NCBI RefSeq assembly: GCF_021130785.1
Contig: NC_060212.1
Location: forward strand, 148,143,501 to 148,207,500
DNA from: Homalodisca vitripennis
Lineage: Eukaryota > Arthropoda > Insecta > Hemiptera > Cicadellidae
Direction of reading: 5' to 3'
DNA length: 64,000 nt
Positions 9,612-19,744 of the stretch are shown here, piece after piece (positions within the stretch are counted from its first letter, which is position 1; each line of letters starts with the position of its first letter). Below the pieces are notes generated by a model that searched no databases, had not been told where the DNA came from, and was given only the letters and a program-made list of their open reading frames with translations. The position numbers and the translations under genes are program-made.

Positions 9612-10282
9612 CTAAGCAGCATTTATATTAGAAAATTTATTCAAATATTTACCATTTTTAGGCTTCAAAGTTAGATTAATTGTTAAAAATCCGTAGTCTT
9701 CCTTCCAAATTTTATCACACAACTCAATAAAGTGGTTAAAACTCATATCAGAACCAACATAATTGTTGTAAATCTTTCTCGAATAGTGATCGTCCTTGCT
9801 TAAAAACACACAACATATTCAAAATTATTTCTAATAACTTGTTTATCAACCTTTGAAAAGCATTGGGAAAGATAGATACAAGATATGTTTTTGTGACGAG
9901 ACATTACGAAATATTCCTTAATAACGTCCTGATTTTCCAAAATACAATCATCAAAAACGATTAACGAATTGGGTTTACATTCGCTTAACGGAACTATGTC
10001 CCTCAGAAACATTATAAAAATGTGATATTTTTTTGTTTAAGTTTTTCTCAATATTTTCAAATCTTTCTTGTAATTTTTTTATAGGCGTCTTGTTCTAAAG
10101 ATTTACTAAAAACATACAAATTGGAATAAGGAATCAACCTATTGTAGATAAAATTCAATAATAAAGTTGTTTTTTCCACATCCACTTGAACCAACAATTA
10201 ACAATCTGATTGGTTGATCTTTCTTACTTTCTTCAAACGTTTGAAGTTTTATCTGATCTTTTTGCTTTAAAAATTTCTCCAT
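9612..10282 (-). pseudogene. ATPase: Packaging ATPase (FtsK/HerA type), broken
   Basis: The genome-packaging ATPase of Polintons, about 223 codons. The start MEKFLKQKDQ is in CTATTTAAATGGAG. Walker A is visible as VGSSGCGK near 10168-10190; the frame breaks right after the Lys, inside a six-A run. The middle frame (9800-10012) has Walker B as NSLIVFDDCI followed by SRHKNISCIYLSQ, a sensor-like segment. The last frame (9612-9809) holds DMSFNHFIELCDKIW and the C-terminus. At least three frame changes are present; length fits the family. It is divergent from the minor capsid gene, with only 13 bp between starts. Confidence 0.92.
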
Positions 10283-10295
10283 TTAAATAGCGAAA

Positions 10296-11038
10296 ATGAA
10301 GCTGTTCAAGTTGACTTCAGAAAGCTCTCAATTATTTTTAAACTTGGAACATCCTATTCATTTAGAGGAAGAATCAAATTATTTCATCGGTTTAAGCGGT
10401 TTTTATTCTGACAATTTTGTAATAAATATTAGTGAAAGTTCTCCTTATTGTATAGGATTTAGTGAGAAGAACATAACAAAATATTATGGTTTAAACAAAG
10501 GATATTACACTTTCGATCAAATAAAAAATTCCCTTAAAAATTATCTGAAAACATTCAAACAATCAGATAAATCTTTAAACTTTGACGAAAACAAGTTTGA
10601 AATGCAAAAAATTATCTCTCTAATAAAATTCAAATAAAATCACCAGTAAGAATAATGTTTTCAGCAATTATTGTAGATTTATTAGGGTTTGTTCAAGAAA
10701 CTATTGAGCCAAATCAGGTATATTTAGGAAATAAAACGCCAAAATTTAGACCGTTCGATGTAATTGAAGTACATTGTAATCTCGTTGAACCTAGTTTTGA
10801 AAATCATACCGAACATTTTACACAAAGAATCTGAAATTTTGTACACTTTTTTCCCAAATGTTGCTTATGGATCAAAAATCAGTGAAAAACCGAATGAAAA
10901 TTGATTATATTCCAATTAAAAAAAATATTAAAAGAATTCAAAAAATCGTTTCTAACTATACAAGACTCTGAGGGAAATTTATTAAATAATGAGAGTAAAA
11001 CTACAATTTACTTAAGATTGTTGAAGCAACGGACATGA
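10296..11038 (+). pseudogene. mCP: Minor capsid (penton-like) protein, broken
   Basis: Plus-strand gene of about 247 codons, start MKLFKLTSESSQLFLN. The first frame stops at 10637. The next frame has KTPKFRPFDVIEVHCNLVE and FENHTEH, characteristic of Polinton penton-base (single jelly-roll) proteins; it stops near 10833. A third holds LYTFFPNVAYGSKISEKPNE, and the last ends KTTIYLRLLKQRT at 11038. At least three or four frame changes are visible. It lies beside the ATPase, as commonly seen for morphogenesis genes. Confidence 0.85.
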
Positions 11039-11084
11039 ATCATGGGGAGCTATTGAATAGCTTACCTTCAAACTTTCAAAAAAA

Positions 11085-11739
11085 CACCGTTTTTTATCAA
11101 TGAATCTGGACTTTACACTCAAAATAAAAATTACTAGTTAAATGGAGTCAGTTGTAGACCTACATTCAATAACAAAGACATTGTAACGATTGTAGACGAA
11201 AACAATGTAATCTGGTTTAAAGCTAAAGATGTTGCAGAAATTTTAGAATATGAAAACACGAGGCAAGCTATCATAAATAATGTCGATAATGATGATAAAA
11301 CAACTTTTGAATGTATAAATTACAGGAGTCTATCCCATAGACCCCTTAACAATCTTCATCCTGACACTGTTTTTTATCAATGAATCTGGACTTTATACTG
11401 AAATAAAAATTACTAGTTAAAAATGTTTCTATCTAAATGGAGTCACTTGTAGACCTACTCAATAATCAACTTACATTCAATAATAAAGACATTTGCACGA
11501 TTGTTGACGAAAATAATGAAATTTGGTTTAAGGCCTAAGATGTTGCAGAAATATTGGAATTTAAAAATACGAGACAAGCTATCATAGATCATGTTAAAGA
11601 AAAATACAAAAAAAAGCTTTGAAAACATAGATTCTGACAAGGGTATCGAATCGCGACTCTTACAAAAATTACATCCAGACACTATTTTCGACCTTTAAAC
11701 TCAAAATAATAATTGCTTGTTAAATTTTTTTCTATCTAA
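11085..11739 (+). pseudogene. Tandem truncated BRO-N gene copies
   Basis: Two N-terminal BRO-N copies (starts 11142 and 11437) plus a short 3' fragment of another (11085-11132) form an array with a period of about 300 bp leading to the longer gene at 11740. Copies share ATGGAGTCA starts in TAAATGG context and the KDVAEILE-YENTRQAI core (11230-11275 and 11535-11580 regions). Each ends near INESGLYT, followed by an ACTAGTTAA phrase, so the duplications reused similar breakpoints. Stops and frameshifts break each copy. The 11455-11682 minus-strand frame is a shadow. Confidence 0.85.
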
Positions 11740-12546
11740 ATGGAGTCAGTCATAGATCTAAGAAATAATCAACTTACATTCGATAACACGAATATCTTAA
11801 CGATTGTAGACGAAAACAATGTGATCTGGTGGCTAAAGATGTTGCAGAAATTTTACAATATGAAAATACTAGACAAGCTATCATAAATAATATTGATAAT
11901 GACGAGAAAATAGCCTTTAAATATATAAATTACAAGAGTCTATGCCATAGACCCTTTCAAAATCTTCATCCTGACACTATTTTCATTAATGAATCTGGAT
12001 TTTATTCTTTAATACTAAGATCTAATAAATTAGAAGCAAAAACCTTTCAAAAGTGGGTTACAAAAGAGGTTTTACCCTCCATTAGAAAAATTTGGTGAGT
12101 ACAAACTTGAAAACAAGATTAAATATTTAGAGGATGAAGTTAAACACTTGCAAATTAAAGATGAAATCAAAACGGAAATAATTGCAAAACAAAGTGTAAA
12201 AATTGACTTAATGAAACCAGATCTTGTTTGTAAAGATTTTGATAAGAAAAAACACCATGTTTTTGTGTTAATTAAGAAGAATCACATGTGGGAATGGCCT
12301 TATTACGTTATCAGAGCTCAGAAACGAGAAATACCAAACCGATTAAAACATCTAAAAATAAATTATCCTGAATTAGAGATTTTGTTCATTGATGACGAAC
12401 CAAATTCTATCAATCTGTATAACCAAATGAAAGAATCTTTGAATATTTTATACAACGGAAATCATTTTACTACAAATATGACTGAATCTCGACTGATTTA
12501 TAGAATATCTAAATTACACGATGAAAATGTTTCTAAATTTTACTAA
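11740..12546 (+). pseudogene. bro: BRO-family protein (BRO-N plus C-terminal domain), frameshifted
   Basis: The only long copy of the array. It starts MESVIDLRNNQLTF; a frame change at about 11832 leads into AKDVAEILQYENTRQAIINN, the BRO-N DNA-binding core. FINESGFYSLILRS and AKTFQKWVTKEVLPSIRK follow, all hallmark BRO-N motifs. Another change near 12095 leads through a helical linker to a C-terminal domain at 12148-12546 (HHVFVLIKKNHMWEWPYYVIRAQ), like the second domain of baculovirus and entomopoxvirus BRO or MSV199-type proteins. A nucleic-acid-binding regulatory role is known for baculovirus BROs and inferred here. Confidence 0.85.
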
Positions 12547-12880
12547 AAACTCTCGATTTATTATATTTTGTTTGTAAATGTTTAGCATAACTAGGTAACC
12601 AATATAGAATTTTTTTTTATATTCACAAGGCGTTTCGTTTTTATAACTTTCGCTGAAAATTGTTTTAGCACAATCTTTGCAAAAAGCATCTTTTCTATCT
12701 TTACTATACTGCCAGTTATTAAATTCAGAAATATTTTTAATTTCTTTACAAAAGTAACACTTTTTTTCTTCTAAAGTTAATTTGTCCATTTTATCATATA
12801 ATTCCTTACAATAACAGTCTTTTCTATTCTTTTCCTTATAAAATTCTTGACAACTTTGTACATTTCTTTTGAGACTCCAT
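12514..12880 (-). pseudogene. CxxC zinc protein, copy A (decayed)
   Basis: Start ATGGAGTCTCAAAAG in TATATAAATGG at 12880; the frame breaks soon after. The ORF at 12514-12789 carries KKCYFCKEIKNISEFNNW and FCKDC, the second of two CxxC modules. The C-terminal CxC/HxxxxxH finger of copy B has decayed to CEYKKKFY. It overlaps the 3' end of the BRO gene. It is homologous to copy B at 12914-13298 and so arose by local duplication. Confidence 0.7.
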
Positions 12881-12913
12881 TTATATAGAAAAAATTATTA
12901 CACGATGAAAATG

Positions 12914-13298
12914 TTAAACTCTCGAATTATGATATTTTGTCTGTAAATGTTTTTGAAGATAAGGTAACCATTGAATGATTCGTCCACAATCGCAAAGAGT
13001 CGGTTTCTTTTGACTTTCTTGTTGAATTCTTATAGTACAATCTTTACAATGTGTATGTTTTTTATCTCTACTATAATTCCACTTGTTAAATTCAGAAACA
13101 TTCTTAACTTCTTTACAAAAGTAACATTCTTTCTCCTCTAGAGTTAATTTTTTCTATTTTATCGTATAATTCTTTTCGATATTTATTATGACAATCTTTA
13201 CAATAATGTCCAAATCCGTCTTTTTTAGTTCTATTTTTATAAAATTCTTCAAAACCTTTTATTTCCTTGCACATTGAACATTTCTTTTGAGCCTCCAT
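12914..13298 (-). pseudogene. CxxC zinc protein, copy B (one frameshift)
   Basis: Start MEAQKKCSMCKEIKGFEEF at 13298 in TATATAAATGG, abutting the integrase stop. First module: CSMCKE...DGFGHYCKDC. After a frame change near 13140 come CYFCKEVKNVSEFNKWNY and HCKDC, then a C-terminal finger CDCGRIIQWLPYLQKH followed by LQTKYH (CxC...HxxxxxH). The CxxCKxxKxxxEFxxxxxxxDG...CKDC pattern is frequent in phage and viral nucleic-acid-binding proteins. Specific function unknown. Confidence 0.75.
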
Positions 13299-14180
13299 TT
13301 ATATAGAAAAAATTATAGCTTTGACTTTTCTCAATTCATATTCATAAAACTTACCGGTTATTTTCTTCGTTGTTTAAATCTTTTATACTATAAGTTACAG
13401 GATCTGTGTTATTAATTTTGATAAATCACAAAGATTTCTCTTGACCAATTGTTCTTATATTTGTTCGAAAATGTTTGTTTTTTACTAACAATTCTTACAT
13501 GATCATCGACTTTAAATTTAGTTTTCGTGTGAATTTCAGGTGGAACATACTTGAAAACGGTCTCTAAAAACTCCTTTTCTGCATCCTTATCTACGTCTTT
13601 AGGCTTCATTTTGATTGTGCTGTGAACCGTATCATTGTAATTTGTGACTATTTTTTGAAGAATATCGATCCATTTAAAGTTTTTATTAATCTCAAAAATA
13701 ACTTTCATCCTTTCGTTTTGAGTTCTGTTATATCTCTCTACGATACTTGATTTCTCTTCGTTTTCAGTATGATAAATCTTAATGTTGTATTTCCTCAAAA
13801 CATCGTTAAATTCTTTATTTTTGAACTCTAAACCCTTATCTGTATGAAGTAAATTTGGAGGTTTATGCCTGATTTTTATCGCGTCTTTTACTATATCTTT
13901 CGAAAGCTTTTGAAACATCCTTGCCGTTTTTTCTTTTGATAGCTCTTGACCAAGCATATTTTGAGAAAGTATCAATAACATTTAACATATACTTGAATCC
14001 ATCATTTTGAATCCGAATAATTAGAACATTATAACTAAAATCTGCTGCCCATAAATCGTCAATTCCTAGTGTTATAAATTTTTCTCTTTTTAAACTTTTT
14101 TCGTACTGGTGCATGAATTTCTCTAGCTTCAATCTCTAATTTCTTCTTTATTCTTTAATTCTTTCTTTACTTGTTTTCAT
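13299..14180 (-). pseudogene. INT: Polinton integrase (RVE superfamily), broken
   Basis: Retroviral-type integrase that inserts the element with 6-bp duplications. The catalytic triad is visible: Asp in DDLWAADFSYN (about 14045), Asp in LLHTDKGLEFKN (about 13835) and Glu in SSIVERYNRTQNE (about 13740). A C-terminal chromo/SH3-like part with FKVDDHVRIVSKK follows, then a DPVTYSIKDLNNEE stretch. Frame changes occur near 14090-14110 (between HAPVRKKFKKRK and ITLGIDDLW), near 13900-13980, near 13445 and near 13345. The stop overlaps the TATATAAATGG start motif of the next gene. The ATG at 14180 overlaps the stop of the upstream zinc-ribbon gene. Confidence 0.92.
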
Positions 14181-14332
14181 AAGGATTCTTTAATAAATTT
14201 ACTCTTATTTGTCTTACATTTTGAACATTTTGCTGCAATTCTATACAATCCGTTTTGAGTTTGAACGATTTTAGAATCTATATTTTTCGTTTTTTTCTTG
14301 CATTTGTGGCAGTGAATCAAATCATCTTCCAT
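14177..14332 (-). CDS. Zinc-ribbon protein (DUF5679-like), 51 aa
   Basis: Intact 51-codon frame starting MEDDLIHCHKCKKKTKN, with CxxC pairs at Cys8/Cys11 and Cys36/Cys39 and the conserved QTQNGLYRIAAKC and KSKFIKESL segments. It is paralogous to the 47-aa ribbon at 6102-6245. Start context is TAAATGGAAG, overlapping the polymerase stop codon; its own stop overlaps the putative integrase ATG (ATGA). The tight packing with polymerase and integrase suggests a replication or integration accessory, which is inference. Confidence 0.85.
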   Translation of the reverse strand: MEDDLIHCHKCKKKTKNIDSKIVQTQNGLYRIAAKCSKCKTNKSKFIKESL

Positions 14333-17300
14333 TTACATGTCAAAGTTTCCAAGTTTATTTAACTCATCTAATATATCAGATTTTGCTTCATTTTTTATAG
14401 CCATAAGGTACTGTATCGATCTTATTTTCTAGGACAATTCTCTTATCATCTTTAGCGTTCAGTGCTAACTTGTTTATAGTGACGGTGTACAACTCATGTT
14501 TGTAGCTTTTGATTACTGTCATCTCCCTAAATTCTTCTTTATCTTCGAACAAACATTTCTTCAAGTTTTCGATATTTATTGTTTTATTTACAACGCTTCT
14601 CTTAATCCCTTTGCATCTTACTGGATTTTTGTCTAGATATTTGTACGAGTACATTTTCGATCTCAATCCACAAAATTCTTCTAAAACTTCGCTATTTAAC
14701 TCATCTTTAAATTTCCCTATTACCTTCTTATTTTTAGTAGTGAAACATTCGTGATCTTTTGGATAATCACTTGTATCAAAGTCATCTATATTTTCTTTAA
14801 TAATCTTAAAAGGATCTCGTTTCAATTCTAGAAAATAACTGTCTGTATCCATGTAACAAAGATTCAAATCTGGATCGAACTTCTTTAATTTATCGTAATA
14901 AAACTCATACATTAACAATTTTGATAGGTCAAGAACTGAAAATCCTATGTAGATCGGTTTGTTAAATTTTAACCTTTTGTTTGAACATGTGACTCGCTAT
15001 ACAGTTGTCGTCAAAGATATTAAAGCATTTGAAATTTTGTTTTCTTAGCTTGTTTCATTGAAAATTCTTCATTTCCTAGTTTGATATCACATCTATTTTC
15101 GCACATTTTCCATAGATTTTCCAAAAACTGAGTTGTTCATCAGCTTGAAAAAATCTTTCTCAAAGTCACTTGTAGCTTTGGTTCTCATGTTTGTGTTAAA
15201 ATCAATGTACTTTTTCATAAAAGGCTTCTGATCGAATGCTATAACTCTATTCACATGTTTCAAAATCATACCTTGTTCCAGATAGAATTTCAAATTTCTT
15301 GAATGAACAACGTATTCAGTTTTATCCAGTAAAGTTGTGCAAAGTTTGTTTTTAAAAATGTTCTGGAGCAAGAGGTAAATCCTTGTGATGTTCGTGTAAA
15401 TTTGTTGGATATTCTAGATCGACTTCAAGAATATAGCCATAATCTTCGTCGCCAGTGAGTTTCCAAAATTGTTTCTTGCCATTCTGCTGTTGTATATGTT
15501 TTCGGGTTCATCCACTTGAATTTCGTTATATGGTAAATTTTGCATGAGGCCATACCCATAAAGGTTGTTTGCATCGACGTACAACAGATAGTTTTCGGGC
15601 TTTGTCTTATCAAAATCTTTCAAATATTTGTTATTTGCTTTAACATATCGTTTAATACATTGAGAAATGCCTCCGCGAATAACCTTTTTCAATCATCAAA
15701 TACATGTTATAATCACTAATCAATTGTAATTCTATTTTCGTTAATTTTAACATAGCGTCCCATGCGAGACCTTGGAGCTGTTAGATAATGTGCTGGATCA
15801 AGTTTATAGCAATTTAAGCAAATATTTCTGAAATTTTCAAATATATCAGCAAGCAATAATACATCTTGGATATTGTACAAATCAGAGTAATTTCCAAGAT
15901 TTTTCTCTTTTAATTTGTTCCAAACGCTCAAATAGTGTTGATAATCTTTCTCAGATATGCTCTCGTCTGTCAAAAGTGAATAGAAATCTTGAATTTTCAG
16001 GTCTTCTGTGTAATCAAGTTTTTCAATACTATCGATAAATTCATAGGGAAATATTCCTTTTCCAGATAGAATTTTAAAAATCTCGTTGTCGTCATTTGGC
16101 TGTCTATCTAGAATTGCGTTCAATATTCTTCCATCTTGTATAAAATGATTTGTATGCTTGAAATCATCTTTTTTGAGGTTTTTTAGCTAACTTTTCTATA
16201 GACGAGGCCATGAATCTGAACGTATCTACGAATGAAAACTTGATGAACTTTCTTGGTTTTATCATCTTCAAACTCATACCCATATCCTGAATTTACTGAA
16301 TAATTTATATATTTTTCATCTGTGTTTTGCGATCAAATCAACATTACCATACTGTTTTTGCCAATTCTTTTATGTACAAATGGGTATCGTAGTTACTCAT
16401 ATTGTGACAGAAAACTGGAATATTCTGAGGAAATTTCAAATTTAGATTACAACATAAATGAGCAGCACCTCGAAACTTTCCAGTCAAATGACAATGATCT
16501 CGTACTTTTTTTCTTGTTTGATTATCAAAACCCTCACATTCACAAATATGACAAAGACTGGAATTTTGGTACGCTAATTCTTCTTCTTCGGTCAATTTCA
16601 TAGGTTTTTTGTTCTTAGAATTATACTTTTTAGCTATGTATTTTTGATATTTTATTGAGCTCTTCAAACAATTTTGCAGGAACATTAGGCAAATCGTCTT
16701 CATTTTCGGCTCGATAACATATCGGTTTATACATGCGATTCGTCACATTTGACACTAAATATAGAGTAAAACCATAAGGAATATGCTTCTGAATCTTCGT
16801 TGTAGTCGATTTTTGCGGATTGTTTTTTGCATGTGGGAATCTTCTCTAATATGCTTTCAAAATCCATATAAATAACGTAAGGATGAGAAAATTTCTTTTG
16901 ATAATTAGTAAATGTTGTTGTTTGACCTGGAAAACGGCATAATTGGCTTACAAACTTCATGTTGTTTTGCAAATTTCTAAATGATCTGTTAAATCTCCAG
17001 ATTTGTAGAAATTGGCTTAAACATCTTCTACATAGCAATTTTTTATGTTCGTGTTTAGATAACTGAGAACTCACGAGTTTATTTAAATCGGTTATCAAAA
17101 CATAATGAGATTTGTCTTCTTGTTTAACAATACAATAAGTCAATGTTTAACTCAGCGTCGTATTTTTCAGAAATTTGTAATGGAACAATATTGAGTTTCT
17201 CATCATAACTGTAGATATTTATAGACATTTTTGGATATTTGTACTTGGAATTGTGACTTCGTTTTTCAAATAATTGTATATCTTTTAAGGACATTGGATA

Positions 17301-18255
17301 CTCGAAACCTGAAAATATCTCGTCATTTACAAATTTTTTCATATTGTTTTGCTCTGTCAACATGTGTCTCGGGTTTTTCAATAGCACATCGGATAGAATA
17401 AATAAAGCAATAAATCATCTTTATTTTTGATATTTATACAAGCTTTCTTATCTTTTGATTTTCTTTGGCAAATCGATATATGATCCTGCGTTCATCATTT
17501 CGTGTTTATTAAGGCTCAAAACTAGTTGTTTGCAGCTTTTTAAATGTCCATCCAGAACCCTTATTTGGATGATTTGTTTGTTCACGATGTGTTAATTTAT
17601 TAAATTGTTTAGAAATAAAGTCGTTTACATCAAATATTTCGTCTGCTTTTATAGTAAAATACATTGGGCAAGTTTGTGGTTCACCGTTTACTAAAGTTCG
17701 TTCATATTCACATTCCAAAGAGAGATATCCTTTCATATTTTTAACATTCTCTTGAAATTTTTCTATTAAACTTTTAATTTCTGGCCTCATAATTGATAGA
17801 TATTTGTAAATTGACATGGAATTATCGTTCAAGTTTGTTAAAATGTATTGCTTGAAAAGACCGTGTATTGAGGATAACACTTCTACATCAATGATATTTT
17901 TAGGGTTTTCGTTAAGAGTTTTGTCAATTTCTTCGATCATTTCAGACTTAGTTTTATCGTTTGTTTCAATGGACAATTTTTCAGCGATTGATTGAATTTT
18001 TTTCATCTTTAAATAGATTTAGATCTTTTTTATCTTCCTTAAAGTTTTTCTTTAATTCTCGTAATTTTTCTATATTGTACATCTTTTCATGATCTACAAT
18101 TTGATTTTCTTTAGCCCATTGTCTTAAAAAATTCAGTTCTTTCTCGTAAATTTCTTTGTTTTTGGCATGGATTTTGGAGCCATAATGTCGATCATAGTTT
18201 TTTCTCTTAAAATTTCTTTTTTGCAAAACGGACATGTTACTTTTTCACCCTCCAT
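14333..18255 (-). pseudogene. PolB: Protein-primed family B DNA polymerase, broken
   Basis: About 1,300 codons, normal for Polintons, in at least nine frame segments. The N-terminal zinc finger is split by a frameshift: CPFCKK (about 18220-18240) in one frame, RHYGSKIH in another. Exonuclease motifs: IYMDFES (about 16860), FCHNMSNYDTHLYIKEL (about 16370), YNIQDVLLLADIFENF (about 15860). A CHICE...DHCHLTGKFRG zinc module precedes Exo II. Palm motifs: [19 protein letters not shown] (about 15560), B KLMNNSVFGKSMEN (about 15120), C CYMDTDSYF (about 14850), then RCKGIKRSVV. All catalytic acids seen are intact; lesions are mostly small indels. It replicates the element from protein-primed ends. Confidence 0.95.
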
Positions 18256-18333
18256 TTATATAAGAAAAATTTCTTAACTAAGGTTTGTAGGAGGCAATTT
18301 AAATTCTATAATACTATTTTTTCAATATTTTTA
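18251..18333 (+). repeat. Left arm of 83-bp inverted repeat at divergent promoters
   Basis: It matches the reverse complement of 18447-18529 with about six differences. The arm begins inside the polymerase start (TCCATTTATATAAG), so both arms include a TAAATGG start motif. Confidence 0.95.
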
Positions 18334-18446
18334 GAATTTGAAAAAGTAATGATTTTTTACTTGAATTTGACAGAAATCAGCACAATTTCTGGTGAAACAG
18401 TGATAGATTCTTCTATTTATTATAGAAAAATCTGTAAATTAAGACT

Positions 18447-18529
18447 TAAAATTATTGAAAAAAATAGTATAGAGAATTTAAATTGCCTCCTACAAACCTT
18501 AGTTAAGAAATTTGTCTTATTTAAATGGA
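18447..18529 (-). repeat. Right arm of 83-bp inverted repeat
   Basis: Mirror of 18251-18333 across a 113-bp AT-rich spacer (18334-18446). The spacer itself contains a smaller palindrome-like AGATTCTTCTATTTATTATAG region. The plus-strand frame 18349-18537 across the arm is probably not a gene. Confidence 0.95.
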
Positions 18530-18832
18530 ACTACTAAAGGAATTAAATGAGGTTGGTGATTAAAAGTTTCAAAGAATATAAGAAATTAATGGAATTAGAA
18601 GAAAATAAAGAAATACAAAATTTTGAATCTGGAGAAAATGAAAGATAAATTCGGGTTTACAATAATTGCCGAGTTGGAAGATTATAAAGTACACTTACCG
18701 AACAGATTTTTGACTGTTTTGGATGAAAAAAAGATTAAAGAATTGAATAAACATGATAAATTACACTTGGTTGTTACTGGAAAGAAGACTATTAAAGATA
18801 AAGACTGTGTTACTATCAATTTTGTAGAGTAG
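18525..18832 (+). pseudogene. Small conserved Polinton ORF, frameshifted
   Basis: Start ATGGAACTACTAAAG in TTATTTAAATGG at 18525; this frame stops after about 12 codons. A later frame (18623-18832) reads KMKDKFGFTIIAELEDYKVHLPNRF and ends VTINFVE. The K-FG-x-x-I-x-A-E-x-x-x-Y-x-V-x-L-P-x-R-F pattern resembles small proteins I recall near mobile elements in invertebrate genomes. Function unknown. It is the last gene before the right terminal repeat. Confidence 0.55.
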
Positions 18833-18843
18833 AAGATTTTTCG

Positions 18844-19017
18844 TCGTAGCAGACATTTCCGATAGATTGATTTGAGAAAGTAGAAGCAAACAGCTATAGA
18901 TTCGGTTAATTTTTCATTCGTGATTTACAGATTCGTTTATTGTCCTTTAAACAGTATTTTATGTTGATTTTCTGTAGGCTCCGAAAGTGGTCTAGAACCG
19001 CCATATTACTATCTACT
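18844..19017 (-). repeat. Polinton right terminal inverted repeat
   Basis: 174 bp, inverted match to 2238-2412. It ends ...CCATATTACTATCTACT and is followed directly by ATACTT. Confidence 0.96.
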
Positions 19018-19023
19018 ATACTT
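19018..19023. repeat. Right 6-bp target site duplication (ATACTT)
   Basis: Matches 2232-2237. Confidence 0.95.
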
Positions 19024-19744
19024 ATTTAATATATTAGATAAATTAAATTCTGTTGGCCAGTTTCGATACTATACTGTAATTGTAAAAAAACTATAATGTA
19101 GTTCAGTAGTTTAGAAAGACTAATCAGAAATATCAATAAGTTGATTGTGATGGTGGCCGCTTATTATACTTCAGCCTTTAAATAACTATAATCTAATTCG
19201 AATCGTCATTTTTGTAGTTTAGATAGGCTATTCAGAAATATCAATAATTCGATTGAGATGGTGGCCGCTTATTATACTTCAGCCTTTAAGTAACTATAAT
19301 CTAATTCGGATCGTCATTTTAGTAGTTTAGGTAGGCTATTCAAATATATCAATAATTCGATTGTGTGATGGTTGCCACTTATTGTACTTGAGACCTATAG
19401 GGAATACTTCTTTAGTATATTAGATAAATTGAATTCTGTTTGCCAGTTCCGATACTATATTGTAATTTTAAATAATTATAATGTAATTCGGTAGTTTAGA
19501 TAGATTATTCAGAAATATCAATAATTCGATTGTGATGGTGGCCACTTATTGTACTTCAGACCTATAGGGAATACTTATTTAGTATTTTAGATACCGTAGC
19601 CTACGTTGTTTATACATTTTTATCTAGAAGTTACTTAATTAAAATTACATATTCAATAAGTTACTCATATTCATTGTGTACTATTATACAGAATTTTATT
19701 TTTACAAGAAAAATGCCACGTCTTCGTGGAAGAGGACGAATAGT

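Larger units (their letters stand above)
2238..19017. mobile_element. Polinton/Maverick (adintovirus-like) element, 16,780 bp
   Basis: The element is delimited by 174-175-bp terminal inverted repeats starting AGTAGATAGT and by a 6-bp target duplication. It carries the diagnostic Polinton set: protein-primed family B DNA polymerase, RVE-type integrase, packaging ATPase, adenain-like protease, major and minor capsid proteins. Accessory genes include a phospholipase A2 structural protein, zinc ribbons and BRO-N. Most genes are on the minus strand; the minor capsid and BRO genes and two small ORFs are on plus. The main coding regions are broken by frameshifts and at least one in-frame stop, so as assembled it is not functional. 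The high TIR similarity and the intact empty-site signature suggest fairly recent insertion. Confidence 0.97.

Noticed and set aside
18349..18537. A 62-aa plus-strand gene
   Set aside because: It runs across the spacer and right arm of the 83-bp inverted repeat and through the TAAATGG promoter; a by-product.
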